64,000 nt of DNA from Planctomycetia bacterium (GCA_030539295.1 JAUNSJ010000007.1:62001-126000); one strand, 5' to 3'; numbered from the stretch's first letter, positions 16,917 through 27,185 are shown. The notes: generated by a model from the letters alone, not told the origin. Numbers and translations: made by a program.

Positions 16917-18344
16917 TTAATCCTCGCCCTCATCACTAATTACGGTTTCCAGCACTTTCGTATTACGCTCAACGGCCAGTATGACCGTTTGCGTCTCAAG
17001 ACCATCCCGACTCGAGGCCACCACAGGAAACACATGTCGCCGTTCCGGCAAATGGTACCGTATCGAAAACGTGCCATCTTCCTTCAAACGAATTGTGCCT
17101 CCTTTTATAGCCAACTGTACGCCCGGGTCCGTCTTCCCCTTAATCACCAGTTCCGCGTCCACCTCAAGCGAAAACCGCTGGTCCACCGATCGGAACGATG
17201 GGATCTCATCCTCATCGTCGAACTCGTAATCCGCCGGCAGTCTGGCACCAGGCTTACCCTGCGTACCAAGAAGTGAATCCCGTACAAGTCCCGAATCGCC
17301 CATATCTGCCGGAACCCCATTCCAGCTCACGTCCGGATGGCCAAAGGCCTCATGAACATACCGCTGCGGCGTCTCGACAATATTACTCGAAAGCAACGCA
17401 AAGAACTGACCGTCCCGGGCAAGATAGCCAATATCGACCTTAAAAGAACTCGGTGGATCATCCACATCAATGTACCAATTATTGATACCTCCATGAATAT
17501 GAATGTCCGTCATATACTGTTGTCGCAGTGTACCCGCGTGGTCCGAATTGAATTTGTACAATCGCAGGACAGGGTCCGCGGTGTGCCAAAGATGCCCCAT
17601 CGCCGCACGCACTCGCTCGACCAGTTGCGCACTGATCTCCCAATAGGCATGGAGCCAAAACGGGTCGCGAACCATGAGGAGAAGTTGGTCGGCCGCCTCT
17701 CGCTTAGAGGCCAGAGAACTCGTACCCAACGTCTTATGCTCCATGAGTTTCTGCTTTAAAACGGATATCTTCTGCTGCGCCTCGGATAGGGGTGCTTGCA
17801 TGACTGGCGACACCTCCGGAACCCCCGAACTTAAACCCGAACTCAAACCAGTCGCAACCGACTCTTCTGGCACAGCCGGCGCAGGCAAGGCAGATGCCGA
17901 CCTGGCTGCCACCTCTGACGACGAGACCGGAGCCGTCGCAGACCCCTTCGACGTATCGGGCTTCGCGGCGGATTTGCCCGACACCACGGTAGCCACCTTT
18001 TTTCGACCCGGAGCAACTGTCGCCGCCGCCATCGGAACCGGCTCGACCGGCGATTTACGGACCGTCTTACCGCCAGAAAGCCGGTCGGACGAGGCCGCCT
18101 GCACCACCGATGCTCCCTGTTTGCCCGTTTTCTTCGCCACTTTCGACAAACCTGCCGGCGAGTCCGCTGCGGAAGCATTACTCTTGCTCCCTGCGGACGA
18201 CACAAGATTGTCCTCCGACAATTTGGCAAGTGCAAGTAGCAAATCTGCTTTGCGCATTTCGTGCCAGCCCGGTACTTTGGCGGTTTTGGCCACCGATTGC
18301 AACTCTTTAAGGGTTTTGCCGTCCAGAGATGGTAGCTTTTTCAT
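16917..18344 (-). CDS. DUF4912 protein with Rho-N/SAP-like N-terminal domain
   Basis: Residues 1-45 (LDGKTLKELQSVAKTAKVPGWHEMRKADLLLAL) resemble the Rho termination factor N-terminal domain, a small helical fold. A ~150-residue Ala/Ser/Val/Pro-rich linker follows. The C-terminal half contains DQLLLMVRDPFWLHAYWEI, the mark of DUF4912, followed by beta-rich sequence ending near EVDAELVIKGKTDPGVQL. The function of DUF4912 is unknown; members occur in many phyla, often in envelope- or polysaccharide-related contexts. GGGAG precedes the ATG at 18344. It is co-transcribed and abuts ribF. Confidence 0.83.
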   Translation of the reverse strand: MKKLPSLDGKTLKELQSVAKTAKVPGWHEMRKADLLLALAKLSEDNLVSSAGSKSNASAADSPAGLSKVAKKTGKQGASVVQAASSDRLSGGKTVRKSPVEPVPMAAATVAPGRKKVATVVSGKSAAKPDTSKGSATAPVSSSEVAARSASALPAPAVPEESVATGLSSGLSSGVPEVSPVMQAPLSEAQQKISVLKQKLMEHKTLGTSSLASKREAADQLLLMVRDPFWLHAYWEISAQLVERVRAAMGHLWHTADPVLRLYKFNSDHAGTLRQQYMTDIHIHGGINNWYIDVDDPPSSFKVDIGYLARDGQFFALLSSNIVETPQRYVHEAFGHPDVSWNGVPADMGDSGLVRDSLLGTQGKPGARLPADYEFDDEDEIPSFRSVDQRFSLEVDAELVIKGKTDPGVQLAIKGGTIRLKEDGTFSIRYHLPERRHVFPVVASSRDGLETQTVILAVERNTKVLETVISDEGED

Positions 18345-18539
18345 GGATTACTCCCTCTTTTGCTTGTGATAACGACACAATTCCGGTCCAATTATACACC
18401 CTATATTATAACACGACTTTCCTTTTTACAAGCCAAGGCCAACCAAATTAACCCAAAATTCCCAAATTAACCACCGTACACGCCTCATAATTGCTAAAAT
18501 CACAAAAAAAAGGGGGGGCTGGCGTTTACTTTACTGCTT

Positions 18540-18548
18540 TGCTATAAT
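18540..18548 (+). promoter_or_regulatory. Extended -10 promoter of cdsA
   Basis: TGCTATAAT (18540-18548) is an extended -10 element (TGn-TATAAT). No good -35 is present, as expected for this promoter class. It lies about 60 bases ahead of the cdsA start, in the divergent gap from the DUF4912 gene. Confidence 0.65.
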
Positions 18549-18608
18549 ATTAAAAATGACTTTGTCGTGTTGCTAACACACCTTCGTGACACATTAAGGA
18601 ATATGAAC

Positions 18609-19499
18609 ATGTTGTTGTGGCGAATCCTTATTGGTATACCGATTATTGCGGCCGTCTCCCTGCTTTGCTGGCTCGACGCGTCCTGCACCATACCAGGTAC
18701 ATGGCTTATGCCCTTTTACCTTGTGGCGACCTATTTCTTGTGCTCCGAGATTCTCGAATTGCTTAACGGCGCCGGGCTGCATCCGCGGCATTCGACCGTC
18801 TATATAGGGACCTTCTGGGTCATGATTATGTGCTGGCTCTCCTGCTATAAGACCATGCCACACATCCAGGAGGAAGGCTGGGATGTCGCGGCCAAAGCCT
18901 GTCTCCTCACTCTTATTGCCATGGCAGCCGGCGTGATTATTGCCTTTTTGGGCGAAATGGCACGGTTTAAATCGCCCGGCGGCAATACCATCAATCTGGC
19001 CGGTGCCGTTTTCGCCGTGACCTACGTCGGCCTGCTAAGCTGCTTTATGATTATGCTTCGCATTGCCTATGGAATCGGAGCTGTACTCTCACTCGTTATT
19101 GTCACAAAACTATGCGACGTAGGCGCTTACATCATTGGTCGACTCTTCGGGCGGCATAAGCTCGTTCCCGGCCTGAGTCCGGGGAAAACCATCGAAGGCG
19201 CCGTTGGCGGTATCGCTTTTGCCATTCTGGGGGCCTGGCTCACCATTGATGTCATTCTTCCCTATGTCCTTGAGCGAAAAACCGATACAAGCTTTCTGGG
19301 CCTGATCGTCTTTGGCGTAGCTGTCGGGCTGACCGGCGGCCTGGGCGACCTGGCCGAGTCGCTCATAAAGCGAGACGTCGGTTGTAAAGATTCCGGGCGA
19401 ATCGTGCCAGGGTTCGGCGGCTTTCTCGATATTTTCGACTCGCTCCTCCTGGCCGCGCCGGTCGCTTTTGGACTCTGGGCCTTTGGGCTGATTCGATAA
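18609..19499 (+). CDS. cdsA: Phosphatidate cytidylyltransferase
   Basis: CdsA makes CDP-diacylglycerol from phosphatidic acid and CTP, the branch point of phospholipid synthesis, in the inner membrane. The C-terminal family signature is present as SLIKRDVGCKDSGRIVPGFGG followed by FLDIFDS (described in two parts). At least seven hydrophobic segments precede and surround it. I choose ATG 18609 because AAGGA lies 8 bases ahead; an ATG at 18603 is only 2 bases from it, and a GTG at 18567 gives a longer frame without support. Length (about 296) is close to the family's usual size. Confidence 0.93.
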   Translation: MLLWRILIGIPIIAAVSLLCWLDASCTIPGTWLMPFYLVATYFLCSEILELLNGAGLHPRHSTVYIGTFWVMIMCWLSCYKTMPHIQEEGWDVAAKACLLTLIAMAAGVIIAFLGEMARFKSPGGNTINLAGAVFAVTYVGLLSCFMIMLRIAYGIGAVLSLVIVTKLCDVGAYIIGRLFGRHKLVPGLSPGKTIEGAVGGIAFAILGAWLTIDVILPYVLERKTDTSFLGLIVFGVAVGLTGGLGDLAESLIKRDVGCKDSGRIVPGFGGFLDIFDSLLLAAPVAFGLWAFGLIR

Positions 19500-19520
19500 A
19501 GAACGCCCGGGCCAATACGT

Positions 19521-20429
19521 CTATGAGGTTCGCATGCGACTGAAAAGACGTAACGCATTCTGACTCGTTTGCATCAGAAGTTCCCGGGTCGTCACCCCGC
19601 GCAGTTCCGCCAGACGCCGCGCCGTAAAGATCGCCATGAGCGGTTCATTACGCTCAAGCCGGCCGCGGAACGGGTGCGGAATAAGAAACGGCGCGTCCGT
19701 CTCAAGGAGAATCCGGTCCTCCGCAACGCTTCTGGCCGCGTCCCACACCCCGGAAAACTTCCGATTTGTGTACGTTACCGGCCCTGAAAAACCAAGATAA
19801 AATCCTAACGCCACGGCTTCCTCTGCCATGTCCCGGTCCCCACTGAAGGAGTGAATTACACCAAAAAGAGCTTCTCCTGACGACTTACCCAGCGCCACTT
19901 CCGCACGCAAAATCGGCATGAGGTCGCCTTCCGCCTCGCGGCAGTGGATAATGACCGGCAGCCGCAAACGACGTGCCAACGCCAAATGCCGACGAAACCA
20001 GTCCACCTGAACCTCGAAGGGAACCGTGTCCCAATGCCGGTCCAGACCCGTTTCGCCTACCGCAACGACGTCAGGCTCACCGGCCAAAGCCACAATGCGT
20101 TCCCAATCGCCCTCTTCCGCTTGCCCCGCATGGTTCGGATGGACACCAACGGCGGCAAAGATTCCGGGATTGCCGCGGGCCAAGGCAAGTCCCAGTTCAC
20201 TCGTCGCCAAGTCAATACCGGGCACCAGAGCGGCCGCCAGCTGGACCTGACCGGCGTCAACATCAATAGATCGGCCACTCACCGCGGGAAAAATCCCTGT
20301 CCGCTGCCGGAGAAGTACATCCGCACGGTCACCATCGTAGTCGTCTATCTGGAGATGGGCATGCGTATCAATCAGGCACAGAGGACCCGCGCCCGTGACT
20401 CTTGATTCCGTCATAAAATCAAACCTCAT
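19521..20429 (-). CDS. tatD: TatD-family metal-dependent DNase/hydrolase
   Basis: TatD enzymes are TIM-barrel metallohydrolases with 3'-5' exonuclease activity in characterised members. Metal-ligand motifs are visible: DTHAHLQ at the N-terminus, GVHPNHAG, VGETGLDRH, VIIHCREAE, IHSFSGD and LETDAPFL. Between RADVLLRQ and the usual VPGIDLATS there are about two dozen extra residues (GIFPAVSGRSIDVDAGQVQLA), an insertion relative to typical members. The ATG at 20429 lies 17 bases past the stop of the preceding lutA-like gene on the same strand, so the two are probably co-transcribed. Confidence 0.93.
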   Translation of the reverse strand: MRFDFMTESRVTGAGPLCLIDTHAHLQIDDYDGDRADVLLRQRTGIFPAVSGRSIDVDAGQVQLAAALVPGIDLATSELGLALARGNPGIFAAVGVHPNHAGQAEEGDWERIVALAGEPDVVAVGETGLDRHWDTVPFEVQVDWFRRHLALARRLRLPVIIHCREAEGDLMPILRAEVALGKSSGEALFGVIHSFSGDRDMAEEAVALGFYLGFSGPVTYTNRKFSGVWDAARSVAEDRILLETDAPFLIPHPFRGRLERNEPLMAIFTARRLAELRGVTTRELLMQTSQNALRLFSRMRTS

Positions 20430-20446
20430 TGAGATTTGCGTCGCTC

Positions 20447-21229
20447 CTAGTAGCGGCGACGCTGGAGCAGGAGTTCCGTAAGATGGACAATAGCCATTTT
20501 TTTCAAGGTGGGGTCATGCCGCATCATACCGCCGAAGTGCATAGCGCAACTCATATCAGTCGTTACGATAATCTGCGCCCCGCTTTGACGGATACACTCA
20601 ATCTTCTTTCTGCCCATGGCCAGGGAGGTACCCGCCATCTTCACGCTGAACGTACCTCCAAAACCACAGCATTCCTCAACGTTCGGAATCGGGGCATAGC
20701 GAACGCCGCGAATATTTTTCAGCAGGGTCATGGCCGCATCTGCCATTCCAAGCTCACGACGCCCGTGGCAGCCTATGTGCATCCCGACCCGGGCAGGAAA
20801 ATAGGCCCCCACATCTGTCACATGCAAGACGTTGACAAGGAATTCCGAAATCTCATACACACGCTGACCCACTGAAGCGGCCAGGGAATCCGGCGCCGCT
20901 TCGTTAAAGAAAACACGGCACATGGCCGCACAGGCACTCGACGGCGTTACAATCCATTTATACGGCCAGAAAACCTTGGCAAACTTGTCCATGACTTTCC
21001 TCGCCTCTTCCCAATAGCCCGAATTGAACGCCGGCTGGCCGCAGCACGTTTGCTCATCCGGAAAAACCAGCGGTACGCCCTGCTCTTCCAGCAGACGGGT
21101 CGTCGCTATCCCCGCCGACGGGAAAAACTGGTCCATAAAACAGGGTATGAACAGGGCAACTTCCTCGCCCTTATTGTATTCCGGATAGTCCCAATGAGGA
21201 ACTTCATTTTCTAACGCTTTAATATACAT
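20447..21229 (-). CDS. lutA: LutA-like (Fe-S) oxidoreductase subunit, cysteine-rich domains
   Basis: Two CCG-type cysteine-rich domains are present: CCGQPAFNSG in the first half and CCGFGGTFSVK in the second, with partner cysteines in ALFIPCFMDQ and HIGCHGRRELG. Length (260) fits LutA/LldE/GlcF-like proteins that work with LutB and LutC to oxidise L-lactate to pyruvate. LutB and LutC genes are not adjacent, so the partner is elsewhere or the protein serves another heterodisulfide-reductase-like complex. The ATG at 21229 opens the frame. Neighbours (TatD, a PQQ propeller protein) give no pathway hint. Confidence 0.85.
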   Translation of the reverse strand: MYIKALENEVPHWDYPEYNKGEEVALFIPCFMDQFFPSAGIATTRLLEEQGVPLVFPDEQTCCGQPAFNSGYWEEARKVMDKFAKVFWPYKWIVTPSSACAAMCRVFFNEAAPDSLAASVGQRVYEISEFLVNVLHVTDVGAYFPARVGMHIGCHGRRELGMADAAMTLLKNIRGVRYAPIPNVEECCGFGGTFSVKMAGTSLAMGRKKIECIRQSGAQIIVTTDMSCAMHFGGMMRHDPTLKKMAIVHLTELLLQRRRY

Positions 21230-21325
21230 AACTTTTCAGTAAACTTCCGCGGTAAAATGGGGTGCGGGTCCGGCCGCTCGGAGCAAGTACAGCCCCGACA
21301 GCGTGGTCTGACCCGCCAGGGTCGA

Positions 21326-23044
21326 CTAATTGAAAATATCGTCGTCGCTGCCGAACGGGTCACTTTCTTCTTCGGCCGGTTCTTCTTCGGGGGCGTCCGG
21401 TTTCTCACCGGTCATTTCGCCAAAAATGTCGTCTACAGGAGAAACCGCGTCCTCTTCCTCCTCTCCGGAATCCGGAGCGGCCTCAGGCACAACCGGCTTC
21501 GCCGCGGCAGGTGCAATCGCAGGCTGACCAGCCGGCTGAATTACGGAAAGAGGATCCGCTTTCGGGGTACGCCCGATGGCCTCATAGTAATCGGCTTCCG
21601 CCTTGGCCAACGCGGCCGCGTTGTCGTAACTGGAAGGTCGCCAGACTTGCGGACTCTCCTGCTGTAGCTCTCGCAGACACTGAACCAAACCGTCCTCCGT
21701 CACAAGAAAGATTCGGTCATTCAAGTCATTAAAGAGCGTAAACTCACACTTCGGCATGGGTAACGTCGCCATGCGGGTTCCATCCTCACGCCGTAAAACG
21801 GCCAGGTCCCCTTTATGGTCAATCGCATAAATACAATTCTTCGAGAGCGATACGATTCTGTCAATGAGTCCTGTGTGCCAGACTTCTTCCCCCGTCTCCA
21901 GACTCAAGCAAAAGAGATTGCCACTTTCGGTCGGAACATAGCAGAACGAATCCACCGCCGATATGCGATCCGTTATCGGACTGCTTGAGAGATATTTCCA
22001 GCGAACGTCCCCTGTCTCGTCGTTGACGGCAATGACATGGCCGTCCAGCGTCCCAACGAGAATAAGTCCGCCCTTACGCTTCTCTTCCGGAATCTTCATG
22101 TTCTGCCAGCTCACGTCTTTCGCCACGAAAGTCGGACTCGATTCAATCGGGTTCGTCGGACTATTCCGGCGGATACTCAACCGACGTGAATCCATCCAGG
22201 TCGTCTCCGGCATAACCGCAATTTTATAAAGAAGCTCAAGTTCATTCGTCTTCTTCATGTCACGACGAGACACCATAAGCCAGCCGGCGTCCGTAACCCA
22301 GGCAACGTAATCTTCGTTCAACGATTGACTTAGCAGAGTCGGCCGCGTTAACGAGAGGCCAAGTGTGGTGCAGAACCGGACATCAATATCTTGAATCGGA
22401 GCCAGTAGATACTGCGTATTATCTCCCTGACTTATCGCTTCTGCGATTCGCTGCTCCACTTCCGTCGAAAAGGGCACGCTCTTGCGCACTTCGTTCATCT
22501 GTTTAAGGCTGGCTACCAGATATTCCTGCTCCGGCTTGATCGGGACAAGCGGATAGCAATAGATCTTTTGAGTCATAAGCGGTACATAGATATGGCGTTC
22601 ACTCACCTGCGGCCCTGCCAGCGGCTGCCCATAGACGGGGCATTCCAGCACGGCCTTGCCGTTGGTCCGGTCAAACCCGTAGATCGTCGTCCCGTTCATA
22701 ACAATCACGACGCGACTATTCGCCGCCGCCGGCCAGGTCATGAAGTCACCAGAACCCACCTGACGTCCCCACAGCGTTGTTCCGCGTTCCGCGTCGATCG
22801 CCTGAAGGTAGCCCGACTTCGTCACGATGAACAGGACATCATCCTGAAGTGTTACGCCCGAGACACCGCTGAACTGCGTGTCCAGCGTTACCTGATTGAA
22901 CCACGGACGCGTCAGCCCAACCGTATTAACCTGCGATTCCGTGAACAGACGACTGCCTGTACTCTCCACAGCAGATAAAGGTAATTCGAGCGACAATATA
23001 ATTATCGTTAATACTATCAATCCTGTATTGGCGATTCGTTTCAT
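21326..23044 (-). CDS. Exported PQQ-type beta-propeller protein with acidic C-terminal tail
   Basis: After a signal peptide (MKRIANTGLIVLTIIILSLE) come repeated PQQ-like blades: YLQAIDAERGTTLWGRQV, IYGFDRTNGKAVLECPV, HVIAVNDETGDVRWKYLS and LFCLSLETGEEVWHTGL. These are outer strands of a beta propeller; in planctomycetes such proteins are usually structural or scaffold-like and not quinoproteins. The last ~80 residues are Ala/Pro/Glu/Asp-rich (EEEEDAVSPVDDIFG, EEEPAEEESDPFGSDDD). I start it at the ATG 23044, next to the signal peptide and preceded by AAGGA; a longer frame to 23242 has a basic, non-signal leader and no support. Cofactor binding is not shown. Confidence 0.78.
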   Translation of the reverse strand: MKRIANTGLIVLTIIILSLELPLSAVESTGSRLFTESQVNTVGLTRPWFNQVTLDTQFSGVSGVTLQDDVLFIVTKSGYLQAIDAERGTTLWGRQVGSGDFMTWPAAANSRVVIVMNGTTIYGFDRTNGKAVLECPVYGQPLAGPQVSERHIYVPLMTQKIYCYPLVPIKPEQEYLVASLKQMNEVRKSVPFSTEVEQRIAEAISQGDNTQYLLAPIQDIDVRFCTTLGLSLTRPTLLSQSLNEDYVAWVTDAGWLMVSRRDMKKTNELELLYKIAVMPETTWMDSRRLSIRRNSPTNPIESSPTFVAKDVSWQNMKIPEEKRKGGLILVGTLDGHVIAVNDETGDVRWKYLSSSPITDRISAVDSFCYVPTESGNLFCLSLETGEEVWHTGLIDRIVSLSKNCIYAIDHKGDLAVLRREDGTRMATLPMPKCEFTLFNDLNDRIFLVTEDGLVQCLRELQQESPQVWRPSSYDNAAALAKAEADYYEAIGRTPKADPLSVIQPAGQPAIAPAAAKPVVPEAAPDSGEEEEDAVSPVDDIFGEMTGEKPDAPEEEPAEEESDPFGSDDDIFN

Positions 23045-23199
23045 ACTCAATGTCCTTGGGAACGAATGAAATTGTTTGGCACGACCCGACGAGCGGACTG
23101 GTGCAGGCTTACCCCTTTTATCATATCCTCTCATTCTATTATGATAATCCCTTTGAGCCCGAAAAGAAACCCTTTTTTTCGATTTTTCCCAAAAAAAAC

Positions 23200-23228
23200 T
23201 TGACTTTCTCCTCGAAAAGTCGTAAAAT
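23200..23228 (+). promoter_or_regulatory. Sigma-70-type promoter of the DUF4432 gene
   Basis: TTGACT (23200-23205) and TAAAAT (23223-23228) are spaced by 17 bases. The transcript would carry a leader of about 175 bases before the ATG at 23412. The divergent gap 23045-23411 otherwise shows no gene. Confidence 0.65.
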
Positions 23229-23411
23229 TCGTTTTTAAACACAGAACACTATCATAATCGGTCCGTATTCCGGTTAGTCTTCGGCTTGTTCGTGCGCTCA
23301 AAACGGAGCCACGGATAACCCAAAGGCGGGCTGGTCTGTCGAGGGAAGTCGCAAGATTTGCCCCTCGCGGTCGATTGACGGCAACGAGTTTACCTCTTGA
23401 AAGGAGTACTA

Positions 23412-24581
23412 ATGGCTTTAAAAACGAGAACGGTCCTGGACACGGCAATGGGAGTCTACACGGAATCTCTCGACATTAACGAAATCTACCACAGTCACAA
23501 CGGAGCGATTTCCTTTCGTGTCACAAAGCGTCGTCTGCGGGGCGGGCGGCGCGATGGCACCGATATTATTGAGGTCGACAACGGTTGCTTTTGCTTTACC
23601 ATCGTAACGACTCGCGGTATGAGTCTGCTCAAGGGGCGATGCCGGGACGTTGAGCTGAAGTGGGATTCCGGAGTCCAGGGCCCGGTGCATCCGCGATACG
23701 TGCCCTTGTCTGACCCGAGCGGACTCGGCTGGCTTGACGGATTCTCTGAATGGTTCGTTCGCTGCGGACTGGAGTGTAACGGGTCGCCCGAGTTCAACGA
23801 AAACGGGACACTTCGCTATCCGCTCCACGGCTATATTGCCAATATCCCCGCGCGACGCGTTAAAGTCATGTTCGATACGGAAACAGGCGAAATTACGGTA
23901 ACCGGAGTTGTGGAAGAGACCCGGGCACTCGGGAAACGACTGGCCATTCAGGTCAGCTATACGACCGTCGCCGGGTCCTCCAAGCTGGTGGTAAAAGACC
24001 GCGTTCTGAACCGTTCTTCCGTGCCTTCGGAATTCCAGCTCCTCTACCACATTAATATCGGCCGTCCTTTTCTCACGCCGGGCGCCAAGGTGGAAATTCC
24101 CTTCGAAGAAATGTCCCCCCGCAACGCCGACGCCGCAGCTCAGCTTACCGAATGGGCTTTGTACCACGATGAAAAGCCCGGCGAACCGGAAACCTGCTAC
24201 TACTTCGACCTGGCTCAAGACAGAACCCATCGCACGAAGGTTATGCTCGTCAATGCGAAAGGGAATCGCGCCGTTACCCTCGGCTTTTCCCGGGAGCAGT
24301 TCCCCTGCTTTACCTTGTGGAAAATGCAACGGCCCAATGGCGACACGTACGTTACCGGTCTGGAACCGTCGGTCAACTATCCGAACCAGCGGTCCTTTGA
24401 AAAAGCTAATGGACGCGTCATTCCGTTAGGACCCGGCGAAGCTCGCGAGTTCGAAATTGAAATTGAGATTCTGCACAACCCCGGCGAAATTGCCGAGTCA
24501 CTCCATTATATTAAGAGACTTCAGGCAGGCGCGGCACAGAAAATCCTGCCAACGCCCAATCCCAAATGGTCGAGCGACTGA
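23412..24581 (+). CDS. DUF4432 family protein (aldose 1-epimerase-like)
   Basis: The protein belongs to the galactose-mutarotase-like DUF4432 group: VDNGCFCFTIVTTRGMSLL near the start, GFSEWFVRCGLECNG and LHGYIANIPAR in the first half, LLYHINIGRPFL, and a final catalytic-like segment containing VTGLEPSVNYPNQR. Such enzymes are thought to act on sugar anomers, but their substrates are not established. ATG 23412 is preceded by AAAGGAG. It is transcribed alone, convergent with ftsH. Confidence 0.82.
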   Translation: MALKTRTVLDTAMGVYTESLDINEIYHSHNGAISFRVTKRRLRGGRRDGTDIIEVDNGCFCFTIVTTRGMSLLKGRCRDVELKWDSGVQGPVHPRYVPLSDPSGLGWLDGFSEWFVRCGLECNGSPEFNENGTLRYPLHGYIANIPARRVKVMFDTETGEITVTGVVEETRALGKRLAIQVSYTTVAGSSKLVVKDRVLNRSSVPSEFQLLYHINIGRPFLTPGAKVEIPFEEMSPRNADAAAQLTEWALYHDEKPGEPETCYYFDLAQDRTHRTKVMLVNAKGNRAVTLGFSREQFPCFTLWKMQRPNGDTYVTGLEPSVNYPNQRSFEKANGRVIPLGPGEAREFEIEIEILHNPGEIAESLHYIKRLQAGAAQKILPTPNPKWSSD

Positions 24582-24665
24582 AAACACGCCCGCAACGCCC
24601 CGACCCGCGACGTCGCTTGCCGACTTCGCGGGCTTGGGGGCCAGACGCCTGACACACTCTTTGCG

Positions 24666-27185
24666 TTATTCCTGCTTCTCGGCCTGTAAGGTATCGGGAG
24701 CGGGAGTTTCGGGAGTGGGAGAGCCATCGCTCCCTTTCTCACCCAATATTTCCCCAATTCGCTTCTGGTCGAGTTCCTCCTCCTCAAAGAGGGCTTCGGC
24801 CAGCTGGGTGAGCAGGTCATGCTTTTCCGTAAGAATCCGGTGCGCCCGGTCGTCGGCCTCCCGGAGTATCCGGAAGATTTCCTCGTCAATGAGTTGCGCG
24901 GTCGACTCGCTGTATTCCTTATTCTCCGTTGACATTTCGCGGCCCAGGAAAGGCGTAATTTCCGAAGTGCGGAACGCGACCGGGCCGAGTCGTTCACTCA
25001 TTCCCCAGTGGATGACCATGCGGCGTGCCAGCTGCGTGGCCTGTTTCAGGTCTTCTTCCGCACCGGCCGAGCTTTCTTTAAAGACGAGCCGTTCCGCCGC
25101 GCGACCGCCGAGGTAGCGCACGAGCATGGCCTCAATTTCCGACTGATTTATATTGACCTGGTCTTCATCGGGCAGGAAGTACGTCGCACCGAGCGAGCGG
25201 CCTCGCGGGATAATGGTAACCTTGTGCACATGGGACTTTATGGCACTAAACCAACCGAGAATCGTATGCCCCGCCTCGTGATAGGCGGTTTTTCGTTTCT
25301 CCGGGTCAGAGATGTTTTCCTCCCGTGCCAGGCCGAGTACGACCTTCTCATGGGCAAATTCCATATCGGCCATATCCACCTTGTCGCGATTATTCCGGGT
25401 GGCCCAAAGCGCCGCTTCGTTCACCAGGTTACGAATATCAGCGCCGGTAAACCCGACCGTACTGCGGGCGAGCTTATCGACATCAATATCGTCGGCCGCG
25501 GGTATCTTTTTAATATAAACCTCAAAAATCTCGCGACGTCCCTTGAGCGTAGGTCGATCGACCGTGATATGCCGGTCGAACCGTCCTGGCCGCATGAGGG
25601 CCGGGTCGAGTACATCCGGGCGGTTCGTGGCCGCCATGACCATAACCGACTCCGTCGGCGTAAAGCCGTCCATCTCGCTCAAAATCTGGTTCAGCGTCTG
25701 CTCACGTTCATCCTGGCCCCCGCCAACTCCGGTTCCACGCTGGCGTCCAACGGCGTCTATTTCGTCTATAAAGAGAATAGAAGGCGCATTTTCTTTCGCT
25801 TGCGTAAACAAGTCACGAACACGACTTGCGCCAACACCGACAAACATTTGAATGAATTCGGAGCCGCTAATCGAAAAAAACGGGACTCCCGCTTCTCCTG
25901 CCACCGCTCGACCGAGCATCGTCTTGCCCGTACCCGGAGGGCCGAAGAGCAACGTGCCTTTCGGGACCATAGCGCCCATACGCTCATATTTCTCCGGCTC
26001 CTTGAGAAAATCGACTATCTCCTCCAGTTCCTTCTTCACATTGTCCAGACCGGCTACGTCCTTAAACATAATAGGTTTATTGGCCGGGTCGTAACGGCGA
26101 GCCGGGGAACGATTGAAATTCCCAAATCCGCCCTGCATCATCTGTTCGTTCGTGCGACGCATCGAGCGAAAGATAATCCAAAACAGGACAAACGTCGCTC
26201 CAATCGAAATTAACATGAACCAGCCCGTATTATCAGACGGCGTTGTCGAGGTGTACGAACCCATTTTTTCGCGTATCTTTGCGTCGAGCTGGCCGTCGGC
26301 AAAGGCAGTCGGCGGGACCTCACAGGTAAATCGCTTCGTTATATAAACGCCGGTGCGTCTCGGTTTATTCTTCTTCGCGTTCGTCTTGTCTGGCACATAA
26401 ACAATCTCGTAGCAATCGACACCAAAAGGACTCTTATCCGCGGATATCTGGATCGTTTGCCAATACTGTTTAAAGCTCGGGTCCGTTGGGTCCGCCTTGG
26501 CCGCGGTATAGTTCTTCTTGTCAAAACGACGAATCAGACCCTCGTAGAACTTCTCGCCCATCGGGAGTAGCGCCGGCAACTGCTCCAGGGTCGGCAACGT
26601 CCGGAGCAGACCGCTCATCTGGTTCCCGTGGATATTACCGCCGACCACCTCGCCAGAATCCAAAAGCTGGTTAAACCCATTCCAGGAAATCTTCGTTTCG
26701 TCGCTTCCGACGCCTGATCGCATGAACAGGAAGAGGAGAAGCCCGAGAATGAGCAAGACGAGCAGTGGCGAAAAAGGACTGCGAGGCGAGATCGTTGGAA
26801 TCGCAGACTCCTTGTCAAACTCGTCTTTCTCCGAAGCTTTCGTGGACTCGGAAGATGGAGAACCCTTATCGTCCTTTGATGTCGTCTCTTTATCCTCTTC
26901 CGACTTATCCTCTTCCGACGTCGCTGGTTCTCGTGAGTCCGCCAGCTCCTCTCCGGAAGACTGCGGGCCGGATTCTACTTTAAACTTATCCGGTATCTTC
27001 TCGTAAACATCGTCACTAATTGTATTTGGAGTTTTTTCACCCTGCTCCGAACTGGCAAGGAGGACACCAATGTAGGCAAGTTTGGGCCGCTCTTTTGGGT
27101 TTTGCGGCAACGAAAACCAGGAAAACAAGTTGTTCATAAGCTTGGTACGTGTTTCTTTTATGGATGGAAAATCAATATATTTCAT
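24666..27185 (-). CDS. ftsH: ATP-dependent zinc metalloprotease FtsH
   Basis: FtsH is the membrane-bound AAA+ protease that degrades membrane and regulatory proteins. The AAA module has Walker A GPPGTGKT (about 415-422), Walker [12 protein letters not shown], the pore motif around [11 protein letters not shown] and the second region of homology [17 protein letters not shown]. The zinc site HEAGH is at about 636-640. Two membrane helices flank a periplasmic domain (about 137-155 and 321-341). Unusual is the ~135-residue N-terminal cytoplasmic part, rich in Ser, Asp, Glu and Lys (about 55-130), absent from E. coli FtsH. The start at 27185 begins MKYIDFPS; a shorter start at Met17 is possible. 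Confidence 0.96.
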   Translation of the reverse strand: MKYIDFPSIKETRTKLMNNLFSWFSLPQNPKERPKLAYIGVLLASSEQGEKTPNTISDDVYEKIPDKFKVESGPQSSGEELADSREPATSEEDKSEEDKETTSKDDKGSPSSESTKASEKDEFDKESAIPTISPRSPFSPLLVLLILGLLLFLFMRSGVGSDETKISWNGFNQLLDSGEVVGGNIHGNQMSGLLRTLPTLEQLPALLPMGEKFYEGLIRRFDKKNYTAAKADPTDPSFKQYWQTIQISADKSPFGVDCYEIVYVPDKTNAKKNKPRRTGVYITKRFTCEVPPTAFADGQLDAKIREKMGSYTSTTPSDNTGWFMLISIGATFVLFWIIFRSMRRTNEQMMQGGFGNFNRSPARRYDPANKPIMFKDVAGLDNVKKELEEIVDFLKEPEKYERMGAMVPKGTLLFGPPGTGKTMLGRAVAGEAGVPFFSISGSEFIQMFVGVGASRVRDLFTQAKENAPSILFIDEIDAVGRQRGTGVGGGQDEREQTLNQILSEMDGFTPTESVMVMAATNRPDVLDPALMRPGRFDRHITVDRPTLKGRREIFEVYIKKIPAADDIDVDKLARSTVGFTGADIRNLVNEAALWATRNNRDKVDMADMEFAHEKVVLGLAREENISDPEKRKTAYHEAGHTILGWFSAIKSHVHKVTIIPRGRSLGATYFLPDEDQVNINQSEIEAMLVRYLGGRAAERLVFKESSAGAEEDLKQATQLARRMVIHWGMSERLGPVAFRTSEITPFLGREMSTENKEYSESTAQLIDEEIFRILREADDRAHRILTEKHDLLTQLAEALFEEEELDQKRIGEILGEKGSDGSPTPETPAPDTLQAEKQE

